From Sipunculus nudus (Eukaryota > Annelida > Sipuncula > Golfingiida > Sipunculidae), in assembly GCA_026874595.1 (NCBI GenBank), contig CM049307.1, forward strand, positions 53,360,370 through 53,424,369: a stretch of 64,000 nucleotides of DNA. The letters run 5' to 3'. The notes under the pieces were generated by a model that had not been told where the DNA came from, did no database searches, and worked only from the letters and a program-made list of their open reading frames with translations. Below, piece by piece: positions 1 to 10,449 of the stretch. Every line of letters starts with the position of its first letter. Position 1 is the first letter of the stretch. Position numbers and translations under genes: made by a program.

Positions 1-2258
1 CATGATATATATATCTTGAGTAACCTCCCATGATATATAAATCTTGAGTAACCTCCCATGATATATATATTTGGAGTAACCTCCCATGATATATATATCT
101 TGAGTAACCTCCCATGATACATATATCATGAGTAACCTCCCATGATATATATATCTTGAGTAGCCTTCCATGATATATATATGATGAGTAACCTCCCATG
201 ATATATATATCTTGAGTAACCTCCCATGATATATATATTTGGAGTAACCTCCCATGATATATATATCTTGAGTAACCTCCCATGATACATATATCATGAG
301 TAACCTCCCATGATATATATATATCTTGAGTAACCTCCCATGATATATATATCTTGAGTAACCTCCCATTATATATATCTTGAGTAACCTCCCATGATAC
401 ATATATCTTGAGTAACCTCCCATGATACATATATCTTGAGTAACCTCCCATGATATATAAATCTTGAGTAACCTCCCATGATATATATATCTTGAGTAAC
501 CTCCCATGATATATAAATCTTGAGTAACCTCCCATGATACATATATCTTGAGTAACCTCCCATGATATATATATCTTGAGTAACCTCCCATGATATATAT
601 ATCATGAGTAACCTCCCATGATATATATATCTTGAGTAACCTCCCATGATATATATATCTTGAGTAACCTCCCACGATATATATATCTTGAGTAACCTCC
701 CATGATATATATATCTTGAGTAACCTCCCATGATATATATATCTTGAGTAACCTCCGATGATATATAAATCTTGAGTAACCTCCCATGATATATATATCT
801 TGAGTAACCTCCCATGATATATAAATCTTGAGTAACCTCCCATGAAATATATATCTTGAGTAACCTCCCATTATATATATCTTGAGTAACCTCCCATGAT
901 ATATATATCTTGAGTAACCTCCCATGATATATATATCTTGAGTAACCTCCCATTATATATATCTTGAGTAACCTCCCATGATACATATATCTTGAGTAAC
1001 CTCCCATGATACATATATCTTGAGTAACCTCCCATGATATATAAATCTTGAGTAACCTCCCATGATATATATATCTTGAGTAACCTCCCATGATATATAA
1101 ATCTTGAGTAACCTCCCATGATACATATATCTTGAGTAACCTCCCATGATATATATATCTTGAGTAACCTCCCATGATATATATATCATGAGTAACCTCC
1201 CATGATATATATATCTTGAGTAACCTCCCATGATATATATATCTTGAGTAACCTCCCATGATATATATATCTTGAGTAACCTCCCATGATATATATATCT
1301 TGAGTAACCTCCCATGATATATATATCTTGAGTAACCTCCCATGATATATAAATCTTGAGTAACCTCCCATGATATATATATCTTGAGTAACCTCCCATG
1401 ATATATAAATCTTGAGTAAACCTCCCATGATATATATATCTTGAGTAACCTCCCATTATATATATCTTGAGTAACCTCCCATGATACATATATCTTGAGT
1501 AACCTCCCATGATATATATATCTTGAGTAACCTCCCATGATATATATATCATGAGTAACCTCCCATGATATATAAATCTTGAGTAACCTCCCATGATATA
1601 TATATCATGAGTAACCTCCCATGATATATAAATCTTGAGTAACCTCCCTTGATATATATATCTTGAGTAACCTCCCATGATATATATATCATGAGTAACC
1701 TCCCATGATATATAAATCTTGAGTAACCTCCCATGATATATAAATCTTGAGTAACCTCCCATGATATATATATCTTGAGTAACCTCCCATGATATATAAA
1801 TCTTGAGTAACCTCCCATGATATATATATCTTGAGTAACCTCCCATGATATATATATCTTGAGTAACCTCCCATGATATATAAATCTTGAGTAACCTCCC
1901 ATGATATATATCTTGAGTAACCTCCCATGATATATAAATCTTGAGTAACCTCCCATGATATATATATCTTGAGTAACCTCCCATTATATATATCTTGAGT
2001 AACCTCACATGATACATATATCTTGAGTAACCTCCCATGATATATATATCTTGAGTAACCTCCCATGATATATATATCATGAGTAACCTCCCATGATATA
2101 TATATCTTGAGTAACCTCCCATTATATATAAATCTTGAGTAACCTCCCATGATACATATATCTTGAGTAACCTCCCATGATACATATATCTTGAGTAACC
2201 TCCCATGATATATATATCATGAGTAACCTCCCATGATATATATATCTTGAGTAGCCTT
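1..2258. repeat. Satellite array, 28-bp unit
   Basis: About 80 head-to-tail copies of a 28-bp unit of the form GAGTAACCTCCCATGATATA followed by TATATC(T/A)T fill the region from the left edge to about 2258, where the last unit ends in a variant GTAGCCTTC and unique sequence begins. Unit variants include ATAAAT, ACATAT, TTGGAG, ATCATGAG and a shortened CATTATAT form. Because 28 is not a multiple of three and the unit has no stop on the minus strand, long minus-strand frames (up to 417 codons) are open with an 84-bp (28-residue) period. They are read-through of the satellite, not genes. The array continues beyond the window. Confidence 0.98.
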
Positions 2259-3840
2259 CGGTCTTGTCCCTTCAGTGGAGGTGGAGGACTGGCTTTCTGT
2301 CAGATAAAGTGTCAGGGTGGAACAAAACCCCTGTATTGGTAAAACATATTTCATGGCAAAAAAAATGGATGCCCAGATCTATAAATTTACCAACGATCAA
2401 CTGAAGATGAGGATCCCTGTGTTCCATAATGACTTTGTCGTCCATATAAATAGGCATCCAATATGATCTTTATATGGTTGTTTTTGTTTCGGTTTTCATA
2501 TGGAATGGGTCTCGGGGAGAGGAAACCACTTAGTCTACACGTCAAGAAAACGAAATCTTTGATTTTTCTAAGAAATTATATCATGATTCAACACTTGGAC
2601 AAGGAAACATGCACCTTTTCCTCACTCCGTTCGAGACGAAATCACTTTGAACGACTCGGATGCCTCTCAACCCAAACGTACAAGCAAAGCGATATTCTCA
2701 TGAAAAAGAAATTCCTGGGGAAGCCGCAATTTCCAAAGGACTCTCCAGAGGGACTCTCAATTTGCAGTATCTAACCAGGTCTTTGCAGAATGCATGCAAC
2801 CTCAGGGTTTCTTACCTGCACTTTTCTTGAACCTTTCGGATTGCAAAAATGATATCCATGCTGCGTTTCTGGCATGTCTTCCTATGAAGAAATCGGGCCG
2901 TGATACTCGTCAAGATATACGCAGCGGCAGAGAAGAGAACTATTCCTTGGTTTAGTTGATGCAGTATGATTTCGCTGCTCATTATTGTTCAGGTGCATAA
3001 TCATGGCATCCTTGGATTTTTGTGACCTCTTTCCTCTTGGATACCGCAGAATTTGTTTGCAAAAAGCTATGTGCCACTGGTCTTAATGCCTAAAAACACA
3101 CATGCACACACAAACGCAGGCTAATCACAGCTGCCACAGAGATCTCAAAATGCAACATATATCATTCCTTTAATATTGACTGTCAGCGTTTATCACAAGG
3201 TAACAAAAGACGACATTGCTCTGAACCAATGCGATATATATAGGACATTTTACTATCGTACAGATGAAGCGACGTTCCACTGTAACACTAAGACCCCTGT
3301 TTAGAGCAATACTAATGATACCTTTATCTTGATAATAGAAATATGATAATCACTTCGGAATTATATTTTAAATAACACCCTTTATTCAGTCAAAATGTAT
3401 GCCAACATATACAGCCAATAAACAAAACCAAAAGGGGGAAATATGCGCCACAGATTTTTTTTTAAACAATAATGTTACAGATAAAAAATTATCAACGGGA
3501 CAGCACAATCGATGCATGCCTTATGTCACGTATCCATATAGATATGCGCTGATGCGGACGCCGATGCGGCTAAAAAACTACACAAATTATGATGTGTCCA
3601 TTTGAGCAGTGTAGTTGTGGACATCTTGTGCCAACCGGGTCATGTGGCGGTATATACGGAAAGTGAAACGTATATAGAAACGAGATAAGTACCATTCTTA
3701 AGAGTTTGCAGGCCTGACCCCTGCGCTGACAAACATATAATAGATTAACACGAAATAATGTCTGAATCCGTGTCCGCGACCGTATCCGCACCATGTCCGT
3801 ACACCCTACATCTCAGACGTTCACGCTTACGTTAAAAAAA
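2259..3840. other. Mostly unassigned sequence left of the CBM20 gene
   Basis: Unique-looking, A+T-rich sequence between the satellite and the CBM20 promoter. Several 60-100 codon frames exist on both strands, but none has a recognisable domain. The one feature worth marking is a small minus-strand candidate exon at 2816-2982, listed separately. No convincing repeat family was recognised here. Confidence 0.5.
2816..2982 (-). CDS. Candidate first coding exon, unknown protein
   Basis: On the minus strand an ATG at 2982 opens a frame of 55 codons plus two bases that runs straight into a textbook splice donor, TGCAG|GTAAGAA, at 2816/2815. The in-frame stop just upstream of the ATG fits a start rather than an internal exon. 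The peptide has a hydrophobic stretch around residues 14-33 (GIVLFSAAAYILTSITARF) followed by a basic segment. A possible acceptor (GGCTTCCCCAG) near 2710 on the same strand would add only about 24 codons before a stop. I do not recognise the protein. A chance frame next to a chance donor is a real alternative. Confidence 0.22.
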
Positions 3841-3846
3841 AACTTC

Positions 3847-3945
3847 CAATACATTCACCAAAAAGCCGAACGTTTGTGACGTGCGGGAACGACGTCGATT
3901 ATAGTGGAGCATCACCTTGGTGACATGTCCGGGATGACATCTTGA
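3847..3945 (+). repeat. Promoter-side copy of a ~99-bp direct duplication
   Basis: This 99-bp stretch recurs at 4319-4418 in intron 1 of the CBM20 gene. The last 41 bases of the two copies are identical, and the remainder differs by scattered substitutions and a one-base indel. It contains an inverted repeat TCACC-TT-GGTGA. The promoter copy retains TGACGTG, whereas the intronic copy reads TGACTGG at the same place. Confidence 0.9.
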
Positions 3946-4132
3946 CGTTCCGTCCAGTCGTGACGTGTAGTACGCTATTGTTCACGTCACGTTGGTAACC
4001 AGATCATTCGGTTCACTCCTCTGTTATCAGACGGCCGTGTAGACAACTATCTTCAGCTCCAGTGCTTAAGCTTCCACCGTTATATAGTAAATACATCAAT
4101 TTATTAAGCGCCAGATGAGACATCACACCGCC
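3870..4132 (+). promoter_or_regulatory. Putative promoter of the CBM20 gene, TGACGT-rich
   Basis: Between 3877 and 3990 there are four TGACGT-type cores: TGACGTG at 3877-3883, TTGACGTT near 3942-3949, TGACGTG at 3961-3967, and CACGTCA (the inverse of TGACGTG) at 3983-3989. GACGTC at 3891-3896 is a further related palindrome. Such sites are known targets of CREB/ATF and XBP1/ATF6 bZIP factors. A TATATAG stretch lies at about 4081 and the gene's strong-context ATG at 4133. The transcription start is not visible in the sequence. That these sites drive this gene is inferred from position. Confidence 0.45.
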
Positions 4133-6288
4133 ATGGATTACGGTAAGCTGACTGTTTTACTTAAATTGTCTGCATCTGAATGTGGAAATTGTTTTACAGT
4201 TAGAAATGTAATTCATTTCATGAATAACCAAAACAATTCAGTGGTACATCAGATAATTCGGTACGGTTTTCTGCTACATGCATCAGGAATACTTTAAATA
4301 ATATATATCTATTTATATCAATACATTCATCAAAACAACCAAACGTTTGTGACTGGCGGGAACGACGTTGTATATGGTGGAGCATCACCTTGGTGACATG
4401 TCCGGGATGACATCTTGATATATATATATCGTTAATTCAGGTAACATCACGTCACATTTGAAAACGGAATAAGCATTTGCTCTGATGTATTTCATTTAAA
4501 ACAATTAATTCGAAAAAAAAATGTTTGCTAATCGTTTTCTTGTTTCTTTTGTTTCAGTGGTTGTGTGCTTTTTGATAAATTACGTCGCCAGGGATGAAGA
4601 CGAGGAGGTCGCTATTGTCGGTGACCACCCTGTGATTGGCCAGTGGGATGTTGGAAAGGGCCTTGTGTTAACCAACGCCCCCGAGGGATCACCGCAGTGG
4701 GTGGGGGTCGCCAACATACCCCATGGTCTTACTGAATTTAAGGCAATTGTGAGGACCAAAAACAGTGGCGCCATCTGCTGGGAATCAAATGTCTTTAACA
4801 GACAGCTCCGTCTCCCAGCAGGAACCACCCAAGGTCTGATAAAATTCAGTTTCAACGAAGATGGAGAGGCACAGGAACTGTCACAAGGTATTTTTATTTT
4901 GTCACTAAAACAACAATTAAACAAGATAAAAACATTGTGCAAGTCCATTTAATAAATTGTGTTGCTTTATATGCTCGTATTATATAACAATTATGTTTAA
5001 TTTATGAATTGGATTGTTATTTAACATTATGTTTATTCAGAGTAAAATATTATTATAATATATTACATTATATTATGTAATATGTGCATTGTTTTATGTC
5101 TTTGTAAGGGCTTCGTGTCTTCCCCTCTCCCTAAAATGAGTTTTTACATGAAATTCCCCTTTCATCATTTGATTAGATTTCCACTGAACCTATGAAATAT
5201 TACAGAAATAAGTTCCTCTTTAGGCAATATAGGCCCCATGTCTTGAAAGGGAGAATCGTGATTATAATTGCATCACATTATATCACGTTGTGTTATATAA
5301 TATATTATGAATATGTCTGTTATACTAGGTTATGTTATGTTATGTTATATTATATTATATATTATATATATTATATTATAGACGACATCAGCAGCCACCA
5401 GAGTTCGTCCCCTTGGACTGCAGCACTTCTGTTACCCTATTGGCGGCACGGGCTTAAAGAAAAAATTGAGTTCGTGACTACAACGGGCAACCGCTTCACG
5501 TCCCTGTACTTGCCAACAGAGGGCGCTGCTGCCGTCAGCGTTTCAATTCCTGAAGGTAGCTTCAGTTATAAAAGCAATCCTATCCTTTTTAACAGTGATG
5601 TTGACTAATATAATCGATATCATGTCGTGAATTAGCATTCTTTTTTTACAAAACTGTTCCAGGGTTTCTGGTATTAATATACCTATTGTCTAAGTAGAAT
5701 GATACACGTATATTGAGCCCAGTAAATTAATAATTTAGACCTGGACCGTGCGTATTTTCATATAAAATATATACATTGTATTTATAACCGCAGTAATAAG
5801 CCTTCAATCAGAGCATTGATGTCCTGTAGAACTGCAGTTTTCCGGCCCTGTCTGAAGTCGTCTGCAGCCACCTTGCAGTTAATTCAAGACTTGGTAGATC
5901 TACAAGATAGATCCCCTCGAACTGTGCATGGACAACTCTATTGTGACGTCCCTTTCATATTTTCAGATCTGACCATCAGTGGCCATTGGGAGATCCTGCG
6001 GGATACAGCAGTGATAAAATCGGATCTGCTCAAAGTGTCATTTCCCTCTCAGTCCGGGAGTTACAGAGTGCAGTGGCCATTTTCTGGTCCACAAGTGCAC
6101 ATTATTACAGGTGCGTAATATATAGTTAGCAATCACGGTAGGTTTAAATGAAGCATAATTTAATATAAATATTTCTGCTGTCGAAAATTCACTCTTTATA
6201 TCGTTTACAAGTGCAATGTTTACATAAAAATTAGTTTACACAAGTGACACATCAATGGCAGTTCTAATATTCCGTATATAGTGCTAAG

Positions 6289-6358
<70 letters not shown>

Positions 6359-7200
6359 CACAAAAATATTCATATTCATTCAGATTCAGCACTGTAATTA
6401 AAACATGATGTCGGTTGTCTTGTTTCGTCATGACAGATTACATACAGTTTAAATTGAACAGATTACAACAAAAATATAATAATATGAACCTGTATTTTTC
6501 TCTTCAACTTTCTTGGTGTGTTTATATAGTTATTAACCTAAATGTATGTAATTATAATTAATTCAATATTTCAAAAAGTATACACTATTTAATCGGAGCC
6601 CTGAATCGTTTCAGAGTTTGTTAACGCCTGTGAGGAAAATGAAGAGAAAGACCAGGTGGCGCCACCGGCGGAGACCGACCAGTGCAGTGTTCCTGAGCAG
6701 ACGACAAAGACGAGAAAGAAAGGTGTGTATCATCGCCGTGGTTACTGTGTTAAGGGCGGTTTATTTATATAGGAAGACCTGTCTGAAATGTTGCTCCTCT
6801 GCCCATACTTAACTAAATATACTCATTACACTGTGCAATATAAATCGGTGTAAATGTTAGAGAGTAAAACTTTAGGGATAGGTTACAACGATGGCTGCAG
6901 ATAATTACATTATATATTCATCATTCATATTCATGATGACATATACCTTAACATTTTCAGTTGCTTGACATGCGTTTTAAATAGGATATTTAACTATCTC
7001 TGTCACACTCTTTGTTATTCTGTGTGAGCGCTTCACCTTTGACATTCTGTAACTGGAGGTTTATTTTTATTTCAGGAATTCGCGGATTCATGTCACGATT
7101 GAACAAATGCTTAAGACGGTGCCTGGGCCTGACGAACCGATCACAAGCGGCAACAAAACCGGTGTCTTCCGTCGAGGAAAAAGAAAATGGATACATTTGA
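4133..7200 (+). CDS. CBM20 (starch/glycogen-binding) domain protein, six exons
   Basis: Exons 4133-4142, 4558-4887, 5382-5555, 5967-6110, 6615-6722 and 7076-7200 join into one 891-nt frame (296 residues, TGA at 7198). All five introns are GT-AG and phase 1. Exon 2 (residues 4-113) holds a complete CBM20: VAIVGDHPVIGQWD, Trp33, Trp51, then CWES and NRQLRLP with Trp78, Glu79, Asn84 and Arg85, matching the family's W-E...N-R carbohydrate-binding region. Residues 114-219 are a second, probably globular region I do not recognise. Residues 220-255 are acidic and hydrophilic, and the tail is basic with Cys and Arg. No signal peptide or membrane segment is evident, so a cytosolic glycogen-associated role is inferred; in animals CBM20 occurs in laforin, STBD1 and GPCPD1. 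No catalytic domain is visible. The start at 4133 has an excellent Kozak context (CACCGCCATGG); an in-frame ATG at 4115 with weaker context would add six residues. The gene lies alone on this strand. Confidence 0.88.
4319..4418 (+). repeat. Intron-1 copy of the ~99-bp duplication
   Basis: Second copy of the block at 3847-3945, displaced by about 472 bp and separated from it by exon 1. It lacks the TGACGTG core of the promoter copy but keeps the inverted TCACC/GGTGA pair. It could be an intronic enhancer or merely a small segmental duplication. Confidence 0.88.
6290..6357. repeat. (TA)n microsatellite in CBM20 intron 4
   Basis: About 68 bp of uninterrupted TA dinucleotides within the fourth intron of the CBM20 gene. 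Confidence 0.98.
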
Positions 7201-7242
7201 AATATTTTATCATAATGCAAATTTCCACATGTTCGTATTTTG

Positions 7243-7248
7243 AATAAA
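7243..7248 (+). promoter_or_regulatory. Poly(A) signal of the CBM20 gene
   Basis: AATAAA lies 43 bases after the stop codon of the CBM20 gene, in A+T-rich sequence. It gives a short 3' UTR and supports 7200 as the true end of the gene. Confidence 0.75.
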
Positions 7249-7249
7249 A

Positions 7250-8092
7250 CATATGCTTATTATTTTCTCTCTGTTTAATATAAATATTATGCTTGAGTGT
7301 GCTTGTGCTGTGGGTGAACGGACATTTATTTTTTAAAGCTGTGTAAATGCTAGTATGACAGATTAATGTTGTACAAGAATACAGCGTTGAGTCCTTAATA
7401 TTTATCGGAGAATCATTTCCTACTTTGTCCAAATGAAATATATCAATGAAGCTAACAAGTGTATCACTCCCGCCAAAACTAGCAACACTTCCACACGACG
7501 AATTAAACACTAATGTGCATATTTATTCGTGTATCTTTAAACGTTAAACTATACATTAAATCTAAACAAAATATTACTATCGGGGCCATTGTCGTATATC
7601 TTCTTTGCTTTGCCAAAAACTCCCTATGATAATTCAATATACATTTGTAAACCTATATTGCTCGTTGGGTTGGCCCAAAAATATGAAAATGCCATGTTTC
7701 CCACGCTGAGATTTTATTCCGTCTCATTGTGGTTTTAACCGTAAAACATGTGATGATCTTGGACCTAAGTCACTTTAAAAGAAAACACTGACTTGATTTA
7801 TGTGTATTATTTTAGGCAAAGAAAAATTGAAATATGACACAATATTATATTTAGGATATGGAAATTAAAAAAAAGAAAAAGAAAAAAAGAAGCACCCGAT
7901 GGTGCCATATATACTTATATATTTTTTTTCTTTTAAACTTGCAGAATATCATATTAGGAAATGTTTCCAGCACGTTTTTCTGCAATGTATAATACACTGA
8001 TTTTGAAATGTATTGTAAACTAGAAAACATTCATTAACTCCGCCAACGTCATCAACTGGAGCCACATCCTAGTCCGTCAAAGTGTAGTATAG
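7250..8092. other. Unassigned A+T-rich sequence
   Basis: No gene, RNA or repeat family was recognised downstream of the CBM20 gene. A minus-strand frame at 7088-7510 overlaps the last CBM20 exon and is not convincing. Confidence 0.5.
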
Positions 8093-8282
8093 CAGGGGTG
8101 GATCGATCCAGGATTTAGGAAAAGGGGGGGGGGGGTCCAACCCAGGAGGACTAATGAAAATCCTAAAAAAAAGGTCATCAGGCCCGAAAAAGGGGGGTCC
8201 AGGCCGCAAAATTTCGTCTAAAACCCTTTAAAAATGGTTGCTTCGGGTGAAAAAGGCCCCCCCCCCCCTTGATCCGCTTCTG
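8093..8282. mobile_element. hAT-like MITE, 190 bp
   Basis: The element begins CAGGGGTGGATC and ends GATCCGCTTCTG, an imperfect terminal inverted repeat of the CAGGGGCGGATC type common in hAT-derived miniature elements. TATAG flanks both ends (8088-8092 and 8283-8287). Inside are a G12 run (8124-8135) and a C12 run (8257-8268) that could pair. It has no coding capacity. Assignment to hAT rests only on the end sequence. Confidence 0.65.
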
Positions 8283-8559
8283 TATAGTTTCATGGTCCAT
8301 CTTCAAAAACAGTTAAATTTATTGAGACCTTTGGAGGCGGGGTTATGTCTTAAACAAACTAGAATAGCAGCAGAAGCTGACAAAAGCCCTCATCCAAAAC
8401 AACAGTGTTTAGAGGTGGTAACAGTAACAAGTACTAAATATCTGTTCTCACATGGATGTATATCTGTACATGTCTCAGTTATAAATTTAAAATGCAGAGG
8501 TATGTACCATGATTCATAACAATCAACCAAATGCTTCCTGAAAAATAAGCTTCTAAATT

Positions 8560-9345
8560 TTATACTATTATAAGCTTTGTGACCTTGAAAAGAAGGTCAA
8601 GGTCACCCATCTTCGAACTTTACCGAGATTTTGTAGATATACGTCTTCACCAAAGAAATAAAATTCCTCATGTGAATCCTTTTAGAGATATCCCGCTCAC
8701 AAGGCCAAAGTTGAAAAATCCAAGAAAAAAATCATTAAAAATCAGAAATTGCAGGTGGCGCCCCCAAACTTGTGCAGCAGTTACAGACCATCAGTCTCTA
8801 TGATCATAATAAAAATTGTGAAAATCCACCCAATGATTTCTGAGAAATAAGCTTCTAAATGTTTTTTCTATAATCAGCTCTAAAACGTAGAAAAATAGGT
8901 CAAGGTCACCCATCTTCGAACTTGACCGAGATTTTGTCAATATACATCTTCACCGAAAAAATAAAATTCCTACGGTGAATCCTTTTAGAGATATCCCGCT
9001 CACAAGCCCAAAGTTGAAAAATCCGATAAAAATTCATTAAAAATCAGAAATTGTAGGTGGCGCCACCAAACTTGTGAAGCAGGTACAGACCATCAGTCCT
9101 AATAATCATAGTAAGTTTTGTGAAAATCCACCAAATGGTTCCTGAGTAATAAGCACCTAAGTGTTTTTCTATAATCAGCTCTAAAATGTAGAAAAATAGG
9201 TCAAGGTCACCCATCTTCGAACTTGACCGAGATTTTGTCGATATACATCTTTACCGAGGAAATAAAATTCTGACGGTGAATCCTTTTCAAGATATCCCGC
9301 TCACAAGGTAAAAGTTAACGGACGCCGGACGGACGGACGGACAGC
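8560..9345 (+). repeat. ~300-bp tandem repeat, three diverged copies
   Basis: Three copies of a block containing AAGGTCACCCATCTTCGAAC begin near 8593, 8903 and 9202. Each continues with GAGATTTTGT, TATACxTCTT, AATAAAATTC and GATATCCCGCTCACAAG. The first two copies also include a (C/G)GTGGCGCC segment (8755-8766; 9057-9068 is a perfect GGTGGCGCCACC). The array ends in GGACGGACGGACGGAC at about 9327-9342. The frame at 8579-8803 is repeat read-through. Confidence 0.88.
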
Positions 9346-10200
9346 TTGGGTGACGACAATAGCCCATCAGCCTAGGGGCTCAGGGCTAAAAAGCAAATTG
9401 GCATACAAACGGGTCGAGATGACCGCCTTACCTGCTCACAAGAGAGCAGATCTGAACAGAAAACCTGAACCAAATCAACAGTGCCACCTACAGGCGATAA
9501 CCAGAACTTTTTTCAGCAATGATTGATCCGGGCGAAGTGCGCACCATTGGGGTCCTTGGTGGTACCACGGCCTCGTGCTATATTAATGTGCTGACATCAG
9601 CTGTCACCTTGTCAAACATAAGATCACTTCTAAATCTACTATATTCTCGAGGTTACTTTCAGTAGCTCTGAAGTGGTGATTGGGGAATTAAAACAAAACA
9701 AACCAAGTATATGGACTCCCCTTTAAGTTTCCACCCACAGCATTTTTATGGAAATAAATGTATATATCACATGAATTGTTAGCACTTGGTCACTGAGATA
9801 ATTCTAAAACTATTTATTTAGTATAGATTGTGTATTTTTGGAAAGTACAAGGATAGCGTGATTAATTGCTAATATTGATTATTCGAAAAATTGCTTAATT
9901 GATAATAAATATGAGGTCACTGAATTTTTTTTTATTTGAAAAACATTATATATATATATATATATATATAAGTACATATTATACAGTCACTTATGTACAT
10001 GAATGCACATACTTATACATACCCATTTTATTTATATACATCGACATAAAAAGTACATGCGAAAAAAGAAAATTCATATTTACATATCGTATATGTGTGA
10101 TAATATTTCCACTCATGCTTATGTGACATTTTGATATATAAGTTGCAATATTTAAACAATGTATGAGATAAAATAGGAGGGTTCTAAAAAATGTATATAT
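9346..10200. other. Unassigned A+T-rich sequence with a (TA)n tract
   Basis: No gene was recognised. A short (TA)n tract lies at 9946-9971, and the frame at 9899-10126 is built on it. Confidence 0.5.
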
Positions 10201-10204
10201 TTCT

Positions 10205-10318
10205 AACTGTTTCTGTCAAATAAAAACTTAGTGTCCCCATCTGCGGCAACTATACTCAAACGCCCGGGATCGAACCCGGGTGGCCAGCGGACTTCCCTTC
10301 CACTATCCAGACTTTTTA
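10205..10318 (-). repeat. tRNA-derived SINE fragment
   Basis: On the minus strand an A-box-like TAGTGGAAGGG (10305-10295) is followed by a perfect B box GGTTCGATCCC (10276-10266) inside a strong T-arm hairpin CCCGGG-TTCGAT-CCCGGG. The 18-base spacing between the boxes is too short for a complete tRNA, and no acceptor stem pairs. This is therefore a shortened tRNA-like head of a SINE or a tRNA relic, not a working tRNA. Confidence 0.6.
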
Positions 10319-10449
10319 TTTTGCCGATGAGATATAAAAACTGATTTAAAGCAATACATCTATGAAGAAGTTTATACGGAACCTTCTTAGTTCTTCTGAT
10401 ATCGTTATTTATTTTTAAATAAAGCCATTGAAGGTTATTTTTATATAAC

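Noticed and set aside
369-2206. Minus-strand open frames of up to 417 codons with repeated MGGYSRYIYHG-type peptides
   Set aside because: They are translations of the 28-bp satellite in more than one frame, have no flanking gene structure, and the period is not a codon multiple.
24-2250. CRISPR-like array
   Set aside because: The units are adjacent with no distinct spacers, in a eukaryotic sequence.
4580-4948. Minus-strand 122-codon frame over the CBM20 exon
   Set aside because: It is the shadow of exon 2; splice sites, domain match and poly(A) signal all support the plus strand.
10255-10320. A functional tRNA gene on the minus strand
   Set aside because: The T-arm is good, but the A-to-B box spacing is too short and there is no acceptor stem or anticodon arm.
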